Source: Natronomicrosphaera sp040876735 (lineage in GTDB: Bacteria > Planctomycetota > Phycisphaerae > Phycisphaerales > Phycisphaeraceae). Taken from it: a stretch of 64,000 nucleotides of DNA. The notes beneath the pieces are model-generated. The model did no database searches. It was not told the DNA's origin and saw only the letters and a program-made list of their open reading frames with translations. The stretch covers positions 1-64,000 of the forward strand of contig JBBDPC010000114.1 of assembly GCA_040876735.1 (NCBI GenBank). Direction: 5' to 3'. Within the stretch, counting starts at the first letter, position 1; every line of letters begins with the position of its first letter. This document shows, one piece after another, positions 16,396-24,823 of the stretch. The position numbers and the translations under genes are program-made.

Positions 16396-16860
16396 TCAGC
16401 GGTCGCCGCTTGACCGTTCATGGGTCAGCAGCGACCAGGCATCGACACCGACCAGGCCCAGCCACAGCCGGTCCTGCTGCTGTAGCATCGCCCCGGCCCG
16501 TCGAATCGCATCCGCTGTGGCGTGGAGGTTCTCCGCCCGCTGTCTCCGCTGCTCGCGCAACTGCGCTTCGTGGCGCGTCAACTCTTCCCGCGCAAGGACG
16601 TAAACGCGCGTCGCCTCACGCACCCATTGCAGCGTCAGTTCCTCGACCTGCGCCAGATCCGCGTCGTAGGCCTGCTCCAGCGACCGCCGGCTCTGCGCGA
16701 TCCACTGCGCCTCGCGTTCGGCATCGTCCACCAGGTGCGCCGCCTCCATCGCCAGCGCCCGTTCACTGGCCTGAAGCAACGGCGCCACCGACGGCGGCGA
16801 GGTACAACCGCCGAGTGCGCCGGCCAGGGCGAGCATCATCAACATCAGGGTTTGGAACAT
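16396..16860 (-). CDS. Coiled-coil lipoprotein, spanin-like
   Basis: A 154-residue protein with a signal peptide of type II. The hydrophobic stretch LMLMMLALAGALGGC ends in a lipobox Cys near residue 16. The mature part is almost entirely helical and charged (EREAQWIAQSRRSLEQAY, REELTRHEAQLREQRRQR), suggesting a periplasmic coiled coil. Together with the adjacent membrane/coiled-coil protein (16871-17146) it resembles an outer/inner spanin pair that fuses the two membranes during phage lysis. ATG 16860 is chosen because the hydrophobic segment starts there. The spanin role is inferred from architecture and order only. Confidence 0.5.
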   Translation of the reverse strand: MFQTLMLMMLALAGALGGCTSPPSVAPLLQASERALAMEAAHLVDDAEREAQWIAQSRRSLEQAYDADLAQVEELTLQWVREATRVYVLAREELTRHEAQLREQRRQRAENLHATADAIRRAGAMLQQQDRLWLGLVGVDAWSLLTHERSSGDR

Positions 16861-16870
16861 GGTCCGCCGC

Positions 16871-17146
16871 TTATGCGGCCTGTCGAGGTGGCAAGCGATC
16901 ATGCATTTTCTCCAGCAGGTGGTTCAGTTGCGTCTGGGTCTGATCGAACCGCTCGATCGCCCGCGTGTTGTGGCTCACCAGCCGGATGAGCACGCGCAGT
17001 TGCTGCTGTTGCGACATCAACCGTCGATGCGCCGCTTCAAGCTGCGCTTCGCGCCGGCGGGAGAGGTAGCGCTCCCACACCCACAACGCGCCCATCAGCC
17101 CGGCCACGCCGAACTGCGTCAGTCCCGTGATCCAGTCGACCATCAT
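16871..17146 (-). CDS. Small protein with N-terminal membrane helix and coiled coil
   Basis: A 91-residue protein. One membrane helix spans about residues 5-24 (ITGLTQFGVAGLMGALWVW), followed by a long charged helix (RREAQLEAAHRRLMSQQQQ) and a Pro-rich end. The architecture fits an inner-membrane spanin or another small phage membrane protein. GGAGAAG lies 8-9 nt upstream of the ATG at 17146, supporting this start. It is separated by only 10 nt from the coiled-coil lipoprotein gene. Confidence 0.5.
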   Translation of the reverse strand: MMVDWITGLTQFGVAGLMGALWVWERYLSRRREAQLEAAHRRLMSQQQQLRVLIRLVSHNTRAIERFDQTQTQLNHLLEKMHDRLPPRQAA

Positions 17147-17193
17147 GCGTTCGCTTCTCCTTCGGCCTGGTGCGCCGTCCGATGTGTCATCCG

Positions 17194-18939
17194 TTACAGG
17201 CGCAGGTCCAACTCAGTCACCGCACGATCAAGCCGGCAACGGATGCGCTGCACAACCGCGTTCGGCCGCGCCGCCGCCCCGGTCGATTCAACGGTTTCGC
17301 CTTCACCTGCCATGCGATCGCCCGGCCGCACCGTCAGCCACGTCCCCGCAAGCGTCAGCCGGGATCGGCCGGCATCCGCGGAAGCCGATCGCGCCGGCTC
17401 GCGCAGTCGCTCGGCGAGCCACTGCCGTAACGCCACATGCGGAGCGCTTTGCCGGGCTTCGAGTTCACCTGTTTCGACCTGGGGATGGTGAATGCTCGAC
17501 GACGCAACGCGTTCGAACCGGAAGGTGGCGCCGAGGTCGAACACGCGTGGCGGACGTGTGCCGGCAAAGGGGTTGCCACGCCAGCGCACCACTTCCACTG
17601 GTCGCGGGCTTTGCAGGCTGGCGGTGACGCGCAGGCGTGCATCACCCGCTTGCGCCGCGGTGAGGAAAGCGACGGGCAGGGCGTCGTCGTCCAGGTAGAC
17701 GGCGGCACGATGCTCGGCGAGGCGCACCTGGCCGGGATACTGCGCCCACGTCTGCCCCGCGTCGGTGCTCACCTCCACCACCGGCGGACGCGGCTCGCCG
17801 GCGTCGTCGAGCGTGAGGCACGGCCGCAACGGCAGCGCCTGCGGGCGCAGGTCGCCTTCGCCGAAAAATGTCGCGAGGTCGAACGCCGGGCCACGCTCGT
17901 AAGGCGGCACGCTGAACCGGCCGTCTTCGTTCAGCACCCAGTAGCGGTAGGCATTGGCATAGCGGGCGAAGTCGTCGCTGGCAGTGCGGTCATAATCCGC
18001 GTCGGCCGCGCCTTCGGAGTCCGGATGCCAACCGGGCACGAGATCGAACGTCGACTCCACCCGCCACCCGTCGGCGCGGGCGATCCAGGGCTGCGCGGCC
18101 GGGGCGGGTGCGTCACGGTCCAGCGACACCAGGTGTCCGACCGGCTGGTCGTCGCGTGGCGAGGCTGGTTGCACGACGCGGCCGTGCATCGCAGGCCGGA
18201 CGGCTCGCCGTTCGATCACGGTGTCGCTTTCGAGCACCGCCTCACGCTGCACCACCAGGTCGTATGGTTCGAGCAACCGCGTCAGCGCTTCACCGACGGG
18301 AGCGGTCAGATCCACCGTCTGCGTCAGCGGCGCGTCAGCCACTTCGGCTGGCAGCAGAGCCAGCGACAGGTCGAGCTGCGCCCAGGCCGAGAGCGTCGCC
18401 AGGGCGTCGGCCAACCGCCACGGCTCCCCGGTTTGCTCGAGCACGTGGACGTCCCGGCCGGCGAAGCGGAAGGTATGCCCTGAGCGGTTGCCCGGCGAGC
18501 CTGGTTGCATTCGTCCAGTCGGTTGGGCGACAAGCACATCGTCCGCCCGCACCCACCAGAGCTGTTCGAGCCGGCGCGAGAGACGGACGGCCCATGCGTC
18601 GTGCAAGGTGAGCTGACGGCGTTCGCGTTCCTCGGCCGAGGTGCGTTCGTCATCGCCGATCACGCCTTCGCCGAGCACCACCCAGCGCACCTGGTCGTCG
18701 ACGAGGCGCATCGGTTGGGCCACGATCGCACGGGCATGTTGCCAGTGACGCCGTAAGGCTGGCCGTACGACCGCCGAGGCGGCGTTGAGCGTGATCGTGC
18801 GAACGTCGAGCGGCGCGTCGGCGATGTAACTGACGACGGCGAGTCGCGCGTCCGGCACGCCGTCGACAAAGACGACCGGCCACGGCAACGCATGATCCGC
18901 GCGGGCTTGCAGGGCGGGCAGTGTAGCGCCGCTATTCAT
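17194..18939 (-). CDS. Large capsid-cassette protein, unknown
   Basis: A 581-residue protein with no signal peptide or membrane helix. I see an N-terminal beta-rich part (PVVFVDGVPDARLAVVSYIA), a central segment with LLEPYDLVVQREAVL that resembles a small alpha/beta repeat, and a C-terminal beta-rich part (EVSTDAGQTWAQYPGQVRLA). It could be a tail, baseplate or receptor-binding component, but no family is recognised. The start at 18939 forms an ATGA overlap with the stop of the upstream 721-residue gene, so the two are translationally coupled and probably act together. Confidence 0.6.
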   Translation of the reverse strand: MNSGATLPALQARADHALPWPVVFVDGVPDARLAVVSYIADAPLDVRTITLNAASAVVRPALRRHWQHARAIVAQPMRLVDDQVRWVVLGEGVIGDDERTSAEERERRQLTLHDAWAVRLSRRLEQLWWVRADDVLVAQPTGRMQPGSPGNRSGHTFRFAGRDVHVLEQTGEPWRLADALATLSAWAQLDLSLALLPAEVADAPLTQTVDLTAPVGEALTRLLEPYDLVVQREAVLESDTVIERRAVRPAMHGRVVQPASPRDDQPVGHLVSLDRDAPAPAAQPWIARADGWRVESTFDLVPGWHPDSEGAADADYDRTASDDFARYANAYRYWVLNEDGRFSVPPYERGPAFDLATFFGEGDLRPQALPLRPCLTLDDAGEPRPPVVEVSTDAGQTWAQYPGQVRLAEHRAAVYLDDDALPVAFLTAAQAGDARLRVTASLQSPRPVEVVRWRGNPFAGTRPPRVFDLGATFRFERVASSSIHHPQVETGELEARQSAPHVALRQWLAERLREPARSASADAGRSRLTLAGTWLTVRPGDRMAGEGETVESTGAAARPNAVVQRIRCRLDRAVTELDLRL

Positions 18940-21101
18940 GGGCGAACCTCCAGCAGGTTGAGCGGTTGGGCGGCGAGCGGTGTCGGGCGAACGATGGCCG
19001 AGTAAGGCGTGTGCGTGACGCTGCCGTCGTCGGCGACGAGGCGCCAGCGGTAGCGGGCCGGCTGCGCGGGTAATGGGAGCGTTGTGATGACGCGGTAGGC
19101 GTGGGGGTCGAGGTGGGTGACGTCGGCGGTGAACGCCACCGCTTCGGGTTCGTCGTCCACCTCGGCGAGCAGGCTGACGGCTTGCACGCGTGCCTGCCGC
19201 GCCGGTCGCTCCCACCAGAGGGCCGGGTGCACCTGCCCCAGATCGAGGCGGGGTCGCCAGCCGTCCCGGTCGGGCCAGGCGGGCGGCACGGCTGGTTGCC
19301 GCAACGTGTCGCCGTCACGCACGACGCGCGTCAATGTCAGCCCGGCCTCTGACCGGCCGTGCTCGTCGACGCGGCGGACGAGGTAGACCGCTTCGTCGCC
19401 GTCGTCGGGCAGCCTGGCTTCGTCTTGCACGTTGAAGGTGGCGATGTCGGCGCGGAGCAGTGCGGCGGGAGCGGCGGGGTCGACTTGTTCGAGTTGACGC
19501 ACGGGGCCGAACACGTCCCAGCCGCGGGCGGGGAAGCGGGTGCGCAGCAGCGGGTCGCCGACGAGGTGCTGGCCCTCGCGTTGAATCGGCAGGGCGAGGA
19601 ACCACGCTTCGCCCAGCGTCCAGCCGTGCCGCAAAGCTTCAAAGAAGGGGCGGACGTAAGGCGTGTTGGAAAGCGAGCACGGTCGGCTGGTGCCGACGGC
19701 GGCCGCGTAGCCGGCAGCGAGGGCGCTGTCGGCCCAGTTGGTGGCGGTGGCGCTGCGCAGCGTAGTGGCGGTGGGATCGTCGGCGTGCAGTTGCACACAG
19801 CAGACACGCCGGCCGGCGGGTGTGTCGAAGAAGCCCAGTGGCGAAGCGGGCGCAGTGGGCGCGGGCCAGCCCCAGAAGAACGCATCGTTGCGGATGGCGG
19901 TGAAGTTGACCTCCGGCTGCTCGGCATCGTGCGGGTCGCCGCTGATTTCAAACGGCAACCGCAACCGCTGGCGGTCGAGGCTGAGGGCCCAGTCGACCAT
20001 CTGCTGCCGCCACCAGCCATGTTCGGACGTGGGGCTGCCGGCGAAGGGATCGAGCCAGAGCATGGCGGCGTCGCCTTCGCCGAGGCCGTGGGCAAGGTGA
20101 TCGTCGGCGCGGTCGATGAGGGCGAGCGCATCGGTGAGCGTTGGGCCGTCGATGCGGGCGGTCATGCGCTGGCCGGCGAGATCGTCGAAGGTGGGGCGAG
20201 TCGGCAGCGCGTCCGCGGCGAGCGGGTTGTGCGTGAGCGTGGTGTCGAGGTGGGCCGAGTGCATCAGGGCGGGCACGGCGTCGGCGGGGAAGCTGCCGTC
20301 CTGGACGTAACCCGGCACACCGAAGCCGACCAGCACGCCCATGATCTGCTGCTGAAGCCCGGTCGTGGCGAGGTAGTCGTTCACCGCCGAGGCGAGGCTG
20401 GCGTACTGCTCGCCGGTGATCGTCTCGCTGGTTGGCAGCGTGAGGCCGAGCAGGTTGGCGAAGGGCACGCCGCGCGCCTGGCGGTACGCTTCGGTCCAGG
20501 TCACCGCGTCGGGCACGGCCGCGTTGTAGAGCACCAGCCAGCGGCGTGGATCGTCGGCGTACGCACTGGTGGGCGTGGCCACGGCGGGACCGACGTACTG
20601 CGTGTCGATCGCCCATTCGTCCAGATAAAGATCACCCGCCAACGCGGTGTCTTTGAACATGCCGCCGAGCCAGACGGATCGGGTGACAAGCGCGCTGAAG
20701 GTCCCTTCGGCCGTGCTGTGCTCGATGCCGTTGACCCAGAGGCGAGCCGTGCCGTCGAGGGTGTCGACAGCCACTTCAAGGCAGTGCCAGGGCAAGGCGT
20801 TCAACGTGGCGGTCAGCTCATCGCCGGTGGCGAGCGTGAGGCGTACGAGACGCGCGTCGGTGTCGAAGTCGAGCCACCAGGTTTCCGCGCCCGAGTCGTC
20901 ATGCCCACCAGCGACGCGCACCGCGCCGCCTGTGGCCGTGTGCGGCGCGAGCAGCAGGCGAACGTGCAGCAGAGGCGCATCGTCGCCAAGGTCGTGCGAC
21001 AGGTAAGCGCCGTCGTTGCCGGTAGCGAAGGCGACGTGCAGGCCTTGCGTGCCCCGGTCGGGGAAGGCGGCGTCAGAGGTGATGGTCAAAGTGGTGCTCA
21101 T
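18936..21101 (-). CDS. LamG-like / TIGR03790-like protein in the capsid cassette
   Basis: A 721-residue protein. Residues about 1-190 look like a concanavalin/LamG jelly-roll (HVAFATGNDGAYL, ETWWLDFDTDARLVRLTLA, CLEVAVDTLDGTARLWVNG, LAGDLYLDEWAI). The central part resembles the TIGR03790 family: WLVLYNAAVPDAVTWTEAYR, RGVPFANLLGL, a YASLASAVNDYL helix, and the late block VGDPLLRTRFP. TIGR03790 proteins are usually secreted proteins of unknown function in planctomycetes and related bacteria, so the placement among capsid genes is odd. A fibronectin-like C-terminal region follows. The ATG at 21101 is used because the jelly-roll begins right after it. It overlaps the next gene by ATGA. It may be a glycan-binding spike. 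Confidence 0.55.
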   Translation of the reverse strand: MSTTLTITSDAAFPDRGTQGLHVAFATGNDGAYLSHDLGDDAPLLHVRLLLAPHTATGGAVRVAGGHDDSGAETWWLDFDTDARLVRLTLATGDELTATLNALPWHCLEVAVDTLDGTARLWVNGIEHSTAEGTFSALVTRSVWLGGMFKDTALAGDLYLDEWAIDTQYVGPAVATPTSAYADDPRRWLVLYNAAVPDAVTWTEAYRQARGVPFANLLGLTLPTSETITGEQYASLASAVNDYLATTGLQQQIMGVLVGFGVPGYVQDGSFPADAVPALMHSAHLDTTLTHNPLAADALPTRPTFDDLAGQRMTARIDGPTLTDALALIDRADDHLAHGLGEGDAAMLWLDPFAGSPTSEHGWWRQQMVDWALSLDRQRLRLPFEISGDPHDAEQPEVNFTAIRNDAFFWGWPAPTAPASPLGFFDTPAGRRVCCVQLHADDPTATTLRSATATNWADSALAAGYAAAVGTSRPCSLSNTPYVRPFFEALRHGWTLGEAWFLALPIQREGQHLVGDPLLRTRFPARGWDVFGPVRQLEQVDPAAPAALLRADIATFNVQDEARLPDDGDEAVYLVRRVDEHGRSEAGLTLTRVVRDGDTLRQPAVPPAWPDRDGWRPRLDLGQVHPALWWERPARQARVQAVSLLAEVDDEPEAVAFTADVTHLDPHAYRVITTLPLPAQPARYRWRLVADDGSVTHTPYSAIVRPTPLAAQPLNLLEVRP

Positions 21102-21154
21102 GGGGATTGCATCTCGGTGGTCTTCGTGGAGGCGGGACGTTGCGCTGTCAATCG

Positions 21155-21598
21155 TCACACGCGGAAGACGGTTTCGAGCCGGCGATCAGTGATGGTGGTG
21201 ATCGCGCCTTCGCTCAGCTCAACCTCCGCAAGTTTGATGTGGAGCGCGGCCGGCCAATCGCTGTCGGCCGCGACCGCCGCGCTGCCGTCGTCATCGACCA
21301 AGGCGATGCGGGCCGTGGCGTTGTTGAAGGTCGCCAGGTCAAGCGTGCCGCCGGCGTAAACCAGCACATCACCGTCGATCGAGGCTCGGCCCGGGGCGAT
21401 GGCGACGACCATCGGCCCCTCGTCGGCCTGGCCCACACGCAGCGCTGCGAGCGAGCACTCCGCCAGCCGGTGCAGCGTACGGATGAGCCACTGGTGGTAA
21501 GGCTGCAGACCTTGCGGGGGAAAGGCGATGTCCGTGGTCGCGTGGCGCGTGTCGACCAGGGCGTCGATCTGCTCGGGTGTGAGTTCGTCGAAGTGCAT
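21155..21598 (-). CDS. Fibre-like protein, short paralogue
   Basis: A 147-residue protein with an N-terminal helix pair (LTPEQIDALVDTR, GLQPYHQWLIRTLHRLAE) and a beta-rich remainder (GRASIDGDVLVYAGG, ALHIKLAEVELSEGAI, ITDRRLE). The PYHxxxxRxLHRL block and the following RV-beta layout are shared with the 391-residue gene just upstream, so the two are probably paralogous fibre or baseplate proteins. ATG 21598 is the first start that keeps this block, and upstream codons are low-complexity. The family is unknown. Confidence 0.55.
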   Translation of the reverse strand: MHFDELTPEQIDALVDTRHATTDIAFPPQGLQPYHQWLIRTLHRLAECSLAALRVGQADEGPMVVAIAPGRASIDGDVLVYAGGTLDLATFNNATARIALVDDDGSAAVAADSDWPAALHIKLAEVELSEGAITTITDRRLETVFRV

Positions 21599-21657
21599 CG
21601 GCGTGTCCTTGTGCGGTGTGCGGGAGAGGTGAGGCGTGACGTTGTGCGGCGGCGCGC

Positions 21658-22833
21658 TCAGGTGGGGCCGAGCGCACGGATGACAAGCAGCACGACCACG
21701 TCGCTCGCCTCGGCCGAGACGCTGCCGTCGGCGGTGCGCAGCAGGTCGAGGGTGAGCAGGTCGCCGCATGCAACCATCTGCGTGCCGTCGTCTTTGAGCA
21801 AGGCCGAATCGCCCGCGCCCTGGGCGGTGGAGCGGAAGCCGGCGCCGTCGGCGACGGTGATGGTGGGATCGCTCGTGCAGAGGTCGACGCCGTTGACTTT
21901 CACGCGGGCGCGGAGGTTGTCATCGTTGTCGTCGGTCTGGAGGTTGTCGCCGACGCTGAGCACGACGTCGATCACTTCGCCGGCGATCGGCGCAACGCCG
22001 AGGAGGCGACCGGTGGCGCTGGCGGCCAGCGTGCCGGCGTGGCGGTATTGCTCATGCACCGTGCCAAGCAGGTAGTAGCTGGGGCCGGTGGCCTGGCGTT
22101 GCCGGAGCCAGCCGGTGTCGGCGTCGAGTTCGAGGCGGGTGTCGCCGGCGGTGTGGCTGGGGAGGCTGAGGCGGAGGGCGACGCTGGCCTGTTCGGAGCT
22201 GCTGGCGTTGATGATGCGGAAGGCGGCTTCGCCGTCCACGCTCTGGTAGGTTTGCAGATGGCGGTGCAGGGCGTCGGCAGTGCTGGAGGGGCCGTCGCAG
22301 AGGAAGTTCAAGGCCATGGCGGTGACGGTGGCGTCGATGCCGTCGAGGGCCTGGTTGATCTCGTCGGCGGTGGCGGTGATGCCCAGCGCGCCGGCGGAGA
22401 CGGAGGCGAGCATCGCTTCGCCGCGCAGGTCGGTGACGCTCTCGATCGTGGCGGCGCCGGTGTCGACGCGGGCGAGCGGAATGAACGTGCCGCGATTGGC
22501 AGGCAGGCTGGCGTCGCTTGTCTGCACGTCGCCTTGATCGTCAAGCCAGAGCCAGGTGGTCGCGCTCGCATCAAGCGTGATGGCTTGCGCCCCTTCAAAC
22601 GTAACGGCCTGGTCGGCGACGAAGCAGCGGCCGGGGCGGACGCCGACGCTCAGGTCGCCGTCCTGGTAGACGCGCAGGTCGTTGGCGCGTTCGCTGGCGC
22701 GGAGCAGGCGGTGGAGCATGCGACGGAAGAGCAGGTGGTACGGGCTGGCGCCGGTGGGGATGTAGGGCACGCCGGTGGTTTCGTCCTGCGTCAGCGCCAG
22801 CAGGCTGGCATCGTCGGGGTAGCGTTCGTTCAT
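21658..22833 (-). CDS. Fibre/baseplate-like protein, long paralogue
   Basis: A 391-residue protein. The N-terminal part shares GASPYHLLFRRMLHRL and a TDLRGE block with the 147-residue neighbour. The rest is beta-rich with repeats of alternating hydrophobic residues (TRLELDADTGWL, EVIDVVLSVGDNLQTDDND) and ends in a hydrophobic strand DVVVLLVIRALGPT. Such composition is common in phage tail-fibre and baseplate proteins, but I recognise no named family. The start at 22833 follows the wider pattern of the cassette. Longer in-frame starts add basic low-complexity residues. Confidence 0.55.
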   Translation of the reverse strand: MNERYPDDASLLALTQDETTGVPYIPTGASPYHLLFRRMLHRLLRASERANDLRVYQDGDLSVGVRPGRCFVADQAVTFEGAQAITLDASATTWLWLDDQGDVQTSDASLPANRGTFIPLARVDTGAATIESVTDLRGEAMLASVSAGALGITATADEINQALDGIDATVTAMALNFLCDGPSSTADALHRHLQTYQSVDGEAAFRIINASSSEQASVALRLSLPSHTAGDTRLELDADTGWLRQRQATGPSYYLLGTVHEQYRHAGTLAASATGRLLGVAPIAGEVIDVVLSVGDNLQTDDNDDNLRARVKVNGVDLCTSDPTITVADGAGFRSTAQGAGDSALLKDDGTQMVACGDLLTLDLLRTADGSVSAEASDVVVLLVIRALGPT

Positions 22834-22895
22834 CGTGGTGGTTCCTGTGCGAGCGTGGCCGTGTCGGGTGATAGGAAAAGCGAGCGATGCGGCGA

Positions 22896-23621
22896 CTATT
22901 GCCATCGCAGCGTGGCGGGTTCGTCGATCCACATGCCGTCGGCGGGGGCGGGCAGATGTTCAATCGTGAGCAGCCGCTCCGCAGGTGACGCGAGCAGGGG
23001 CTGGCCCGTCGGGTCGTGCAGATTCAGTGCAAGGGTGCGCGTGCCGTTGGGCAGATGCGTGTGACGCCAATGCCAGGCGACGCCGTCCGCGCCCAACGGT
23101 CCGACGCCAAGCTCGCCTTCGCCCAGGCCCGGCCCGGTCGCCGCGTCGCTGCCGAACCCGCCTTCGCCGAACAGCGCCCCGAACCCGCCACGCGCTACGT
23201 CGGCGGGCCACAACGGTGTGACCGTCGCCGGCCCGTCATCCACAGCCAGCCCAAGCTCGGCCGTCACCGGCAACGTCTCGTCACGCAACACCGTCACCGC
23301 CGCCACGTCCGGCACCGTCGGCGACCAGGTCCGCAACAGCTCCGGCCGGGCACGCCAGACATCGCCGCCTTCCGCCACCGGATCCACCGCCAGCAGCTCG
23401 ATGCGATGCGCCCGCGTGCGATCGAGCAGCAACCACATCGCCCGCTGCGCCGGCCAGGCGGTCACGTCGTACAACGCACCGTCGACATACACCTGCACCA
23501 GCCGGTCGCCCTGCTGCGGCGCCCGCCACCACAGATGCACCTGCATCGCGTCGTCGCCTTGCGCGTGCGTTGCCGGCCGGGCGAGCGTCAGTTCGAAAAT
23601 ATCTTGCGTGTAAGCGCTCAT
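22896..23621 (-). CDS. Beta-rich capsid-cassette protein
   Basis: A 241-residue protein with predicted beta-sandwich character: QVHLWWRAPQQGDRLVQVYV, RAHRIELLAVDPV and TRTLALNLHDPTGQPLL. A Gly-rich middle (GALFGEGGFGSDAATGPG) may be a flexible loop. It has no cysteine, signal or membrane helix. I recognise no family. It is likely a tail or head-decoration protein by position. ATG 23621 lies 11 nt after the stop of the upstream gene, and starts further up would overlap that gene. Confidence 0.5.
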   Translation of the reverse strand: MSAYTQDIFELTLARPATHAQGDDAMQVHLWWRAPQQGDRLVQVYVDGALYDVTAWPAQRAMWLLLDRTRAHRIELLAVDPVAEGGDVWRARPELLRTWSPTVPDVAAVTVLRDETLPVTAELGLAVDDGPATVTPLWPADVARGGFGALFGEGGFGSDAATGPGLGEGELGVGPLGADGVAWHWRHTHLPNGTRTLALNLHDPTGQPLLASPAERLLTIEHLPAPADGMWIDEPATLRWQ

Positions 23622-23632
23622 GCTCTGCTCGC

Positions 23633-24007
23633 TCAGGGTCGGACCTGTCGGTACTGCACGCGGTAGCTCACCTGCCATCGCACGCCCAGTCGTCGCATCA
23701 CGCTCGGCTCAAAGGCGAGCATCACCATGTTGGGCCAGGGTCGGTCGCGTTCGTCGACCAGCTCGCGGGCCGTGCCATCGACGTAGGCTTCAATCGCGTT
23801 GATCTGCTGCTGCAACGCGTCCACTGTGTCGGCGATGAGCGTGCCGGTCTGCGTGATGGCCCGGCCCTGGCGACCTTGGGAGAAGAGGCCGGATCCTTGG
23901 CCATGCAGCGGCTGATGCTCGGCAAACGCCAGTGCCGCGCCGCCGACTTCGCAGTGCGTCGGGCCGGAGGCGAACAAGGCTTGTCCGTCGTAGGTGGGGC
24001 TGGTCAT
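23633..24007 (-). CDS. Capsid-cassette protein, tail-like, unknown
   Basis: A 124-residue protein. An N-terminal beta segment (SGPTHCEVGGAALAFAEHQP) leads to a helix (TGTLIADTVDALQQQINAIEA, shortened here to its core DTVDALQQQINAIEAYVDG) and a C-terminal hairpin with VRWQVSYRVQYRQV. The layout resembles small head-tail joining or tail proteins, but no family is recognised. It lies 10 nt from the upstream adaptor-like gene and 11 nt from the downstream gene, so it is part of one transcript. Confidence 0.5.
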   Translation of the reverse strand: MTSPTYDGQALFASGPTHCEVGGAALAFAEHQPLHGQGSGLFSQGRQGRAITQTGTLIADTVDALQQQINAIEAYVDGTARELVDERDRPWPNMVMLAFEPSVMRRLGVRWQVSYRVQYRQVRP

Positions 24008-24017
24008 GGCGGTTCCT

Positions 24018-24659
24018 TTACACGCGGGAGAGGCGGATCAGGCCCAGGTGACGCCGTTCGTCCGCCCGACCGTCGCCGTCGATGTCGATGAGCACGCTGG
24101 CCTGCGCCACGGATTCGCGGAACCGGCGGTGGTAGTGCTGGGCCTTGACGAGCAGCGCTTCGTTGTCGCCGCCGATCGCCGCCGCACCGGAGTAGATGCG
24201 TTCCAGCGTGCCCAGCGCTTCGAGCCGGGCGACCACGGACAGGGACACCACGGCGTCTTCGGTCAGCCCGCCGGCCGAGTCGTCGTCGGGGTCGATGCCC
24301 AGCAGCCGCAGCAACGCGTCGTGCACCAGGGCGGCCTGCGGGGCGAAGGTGCGCACCAGCACTTCCCGCTCGCTGCCGGTGTCGCCGGGCACGAGCGGAT
24401 CGCTCAGCCGGGCGCGGGGGCGGGAGATGGTGAGCGTGGTCGCGTCCAGGCGGTCGATCACTTCGTAAGCCACGCGATCGACGAGCACGACCTGCCCGGC
24501 CTCGACGCCCACCACTTCAAAGTCGGTGTCGACACTGCTCAACGTCGTGCCTTCCAGCTCACCATCGTTGACGCGCACACGCTGCTGCGCGGCGAACGGC
24601 ACGTCCACGAAGACGCTCGGCTCCAGGACCAGCAGATCACGATCGGTGGAAAAGTTCAT
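24018..24659 (-). CDS. Head-completion/adaptor-like protein
   Basis: A 213-residue protein beginning with a beta-rich half (VFVDVPFAAQQRVRVNDGEL, VVLVDRVAYEVIDRL) followed by a mainly helical half (LVHDALLRLLGI, KAQHYHRRFRESVAQ) that includes DIDGDGRADERR. The acidic DxDGDGxAD loop could bind a metal ion. Position directly after the major capsid gene suits a head-completion or adaptor protein. GAAGGAA lies 8 nt before the ATG. A 164-nt gap separates it from the capsid gene. The assignment rests on gene order. Confidence 0.5.
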   Translation of the reverse strand: MNFSTDRDLLVLEPSVFVDVPFAAQQRVRVNDGELEGTTLSSVDTDFEVVGVEAGQVVLVDRVAYEVIDRLDATTLTISRPRARLSDPLVPGDTGSEREVLVRTFAPQAALVHDALLRLLGIDPDDDSAGGLTEDAVVSLSVVARLEALGTLERIYSGAAAIGGDNEALLVKAQHYHRRFRESVAQASVLIDIDGDGRADERRHLGLIRLSRV

Positions 24660-24823
24660 GGTTTCGTTCCTTCAGCCGCTTGCGGCTTGGCGTGGGGTGA
24701 AACGGCTCGGCCCCCGTTTCCAGGAGCCGGCCGTGGGTCGGGCTTGCCGTGCCGGGCAGAACACGACAAGCGAAGAGAGGTGAAGCGCGGCGGACCCGTG
24801 GCCGCGCTTCAAGGGGGAAGGCG

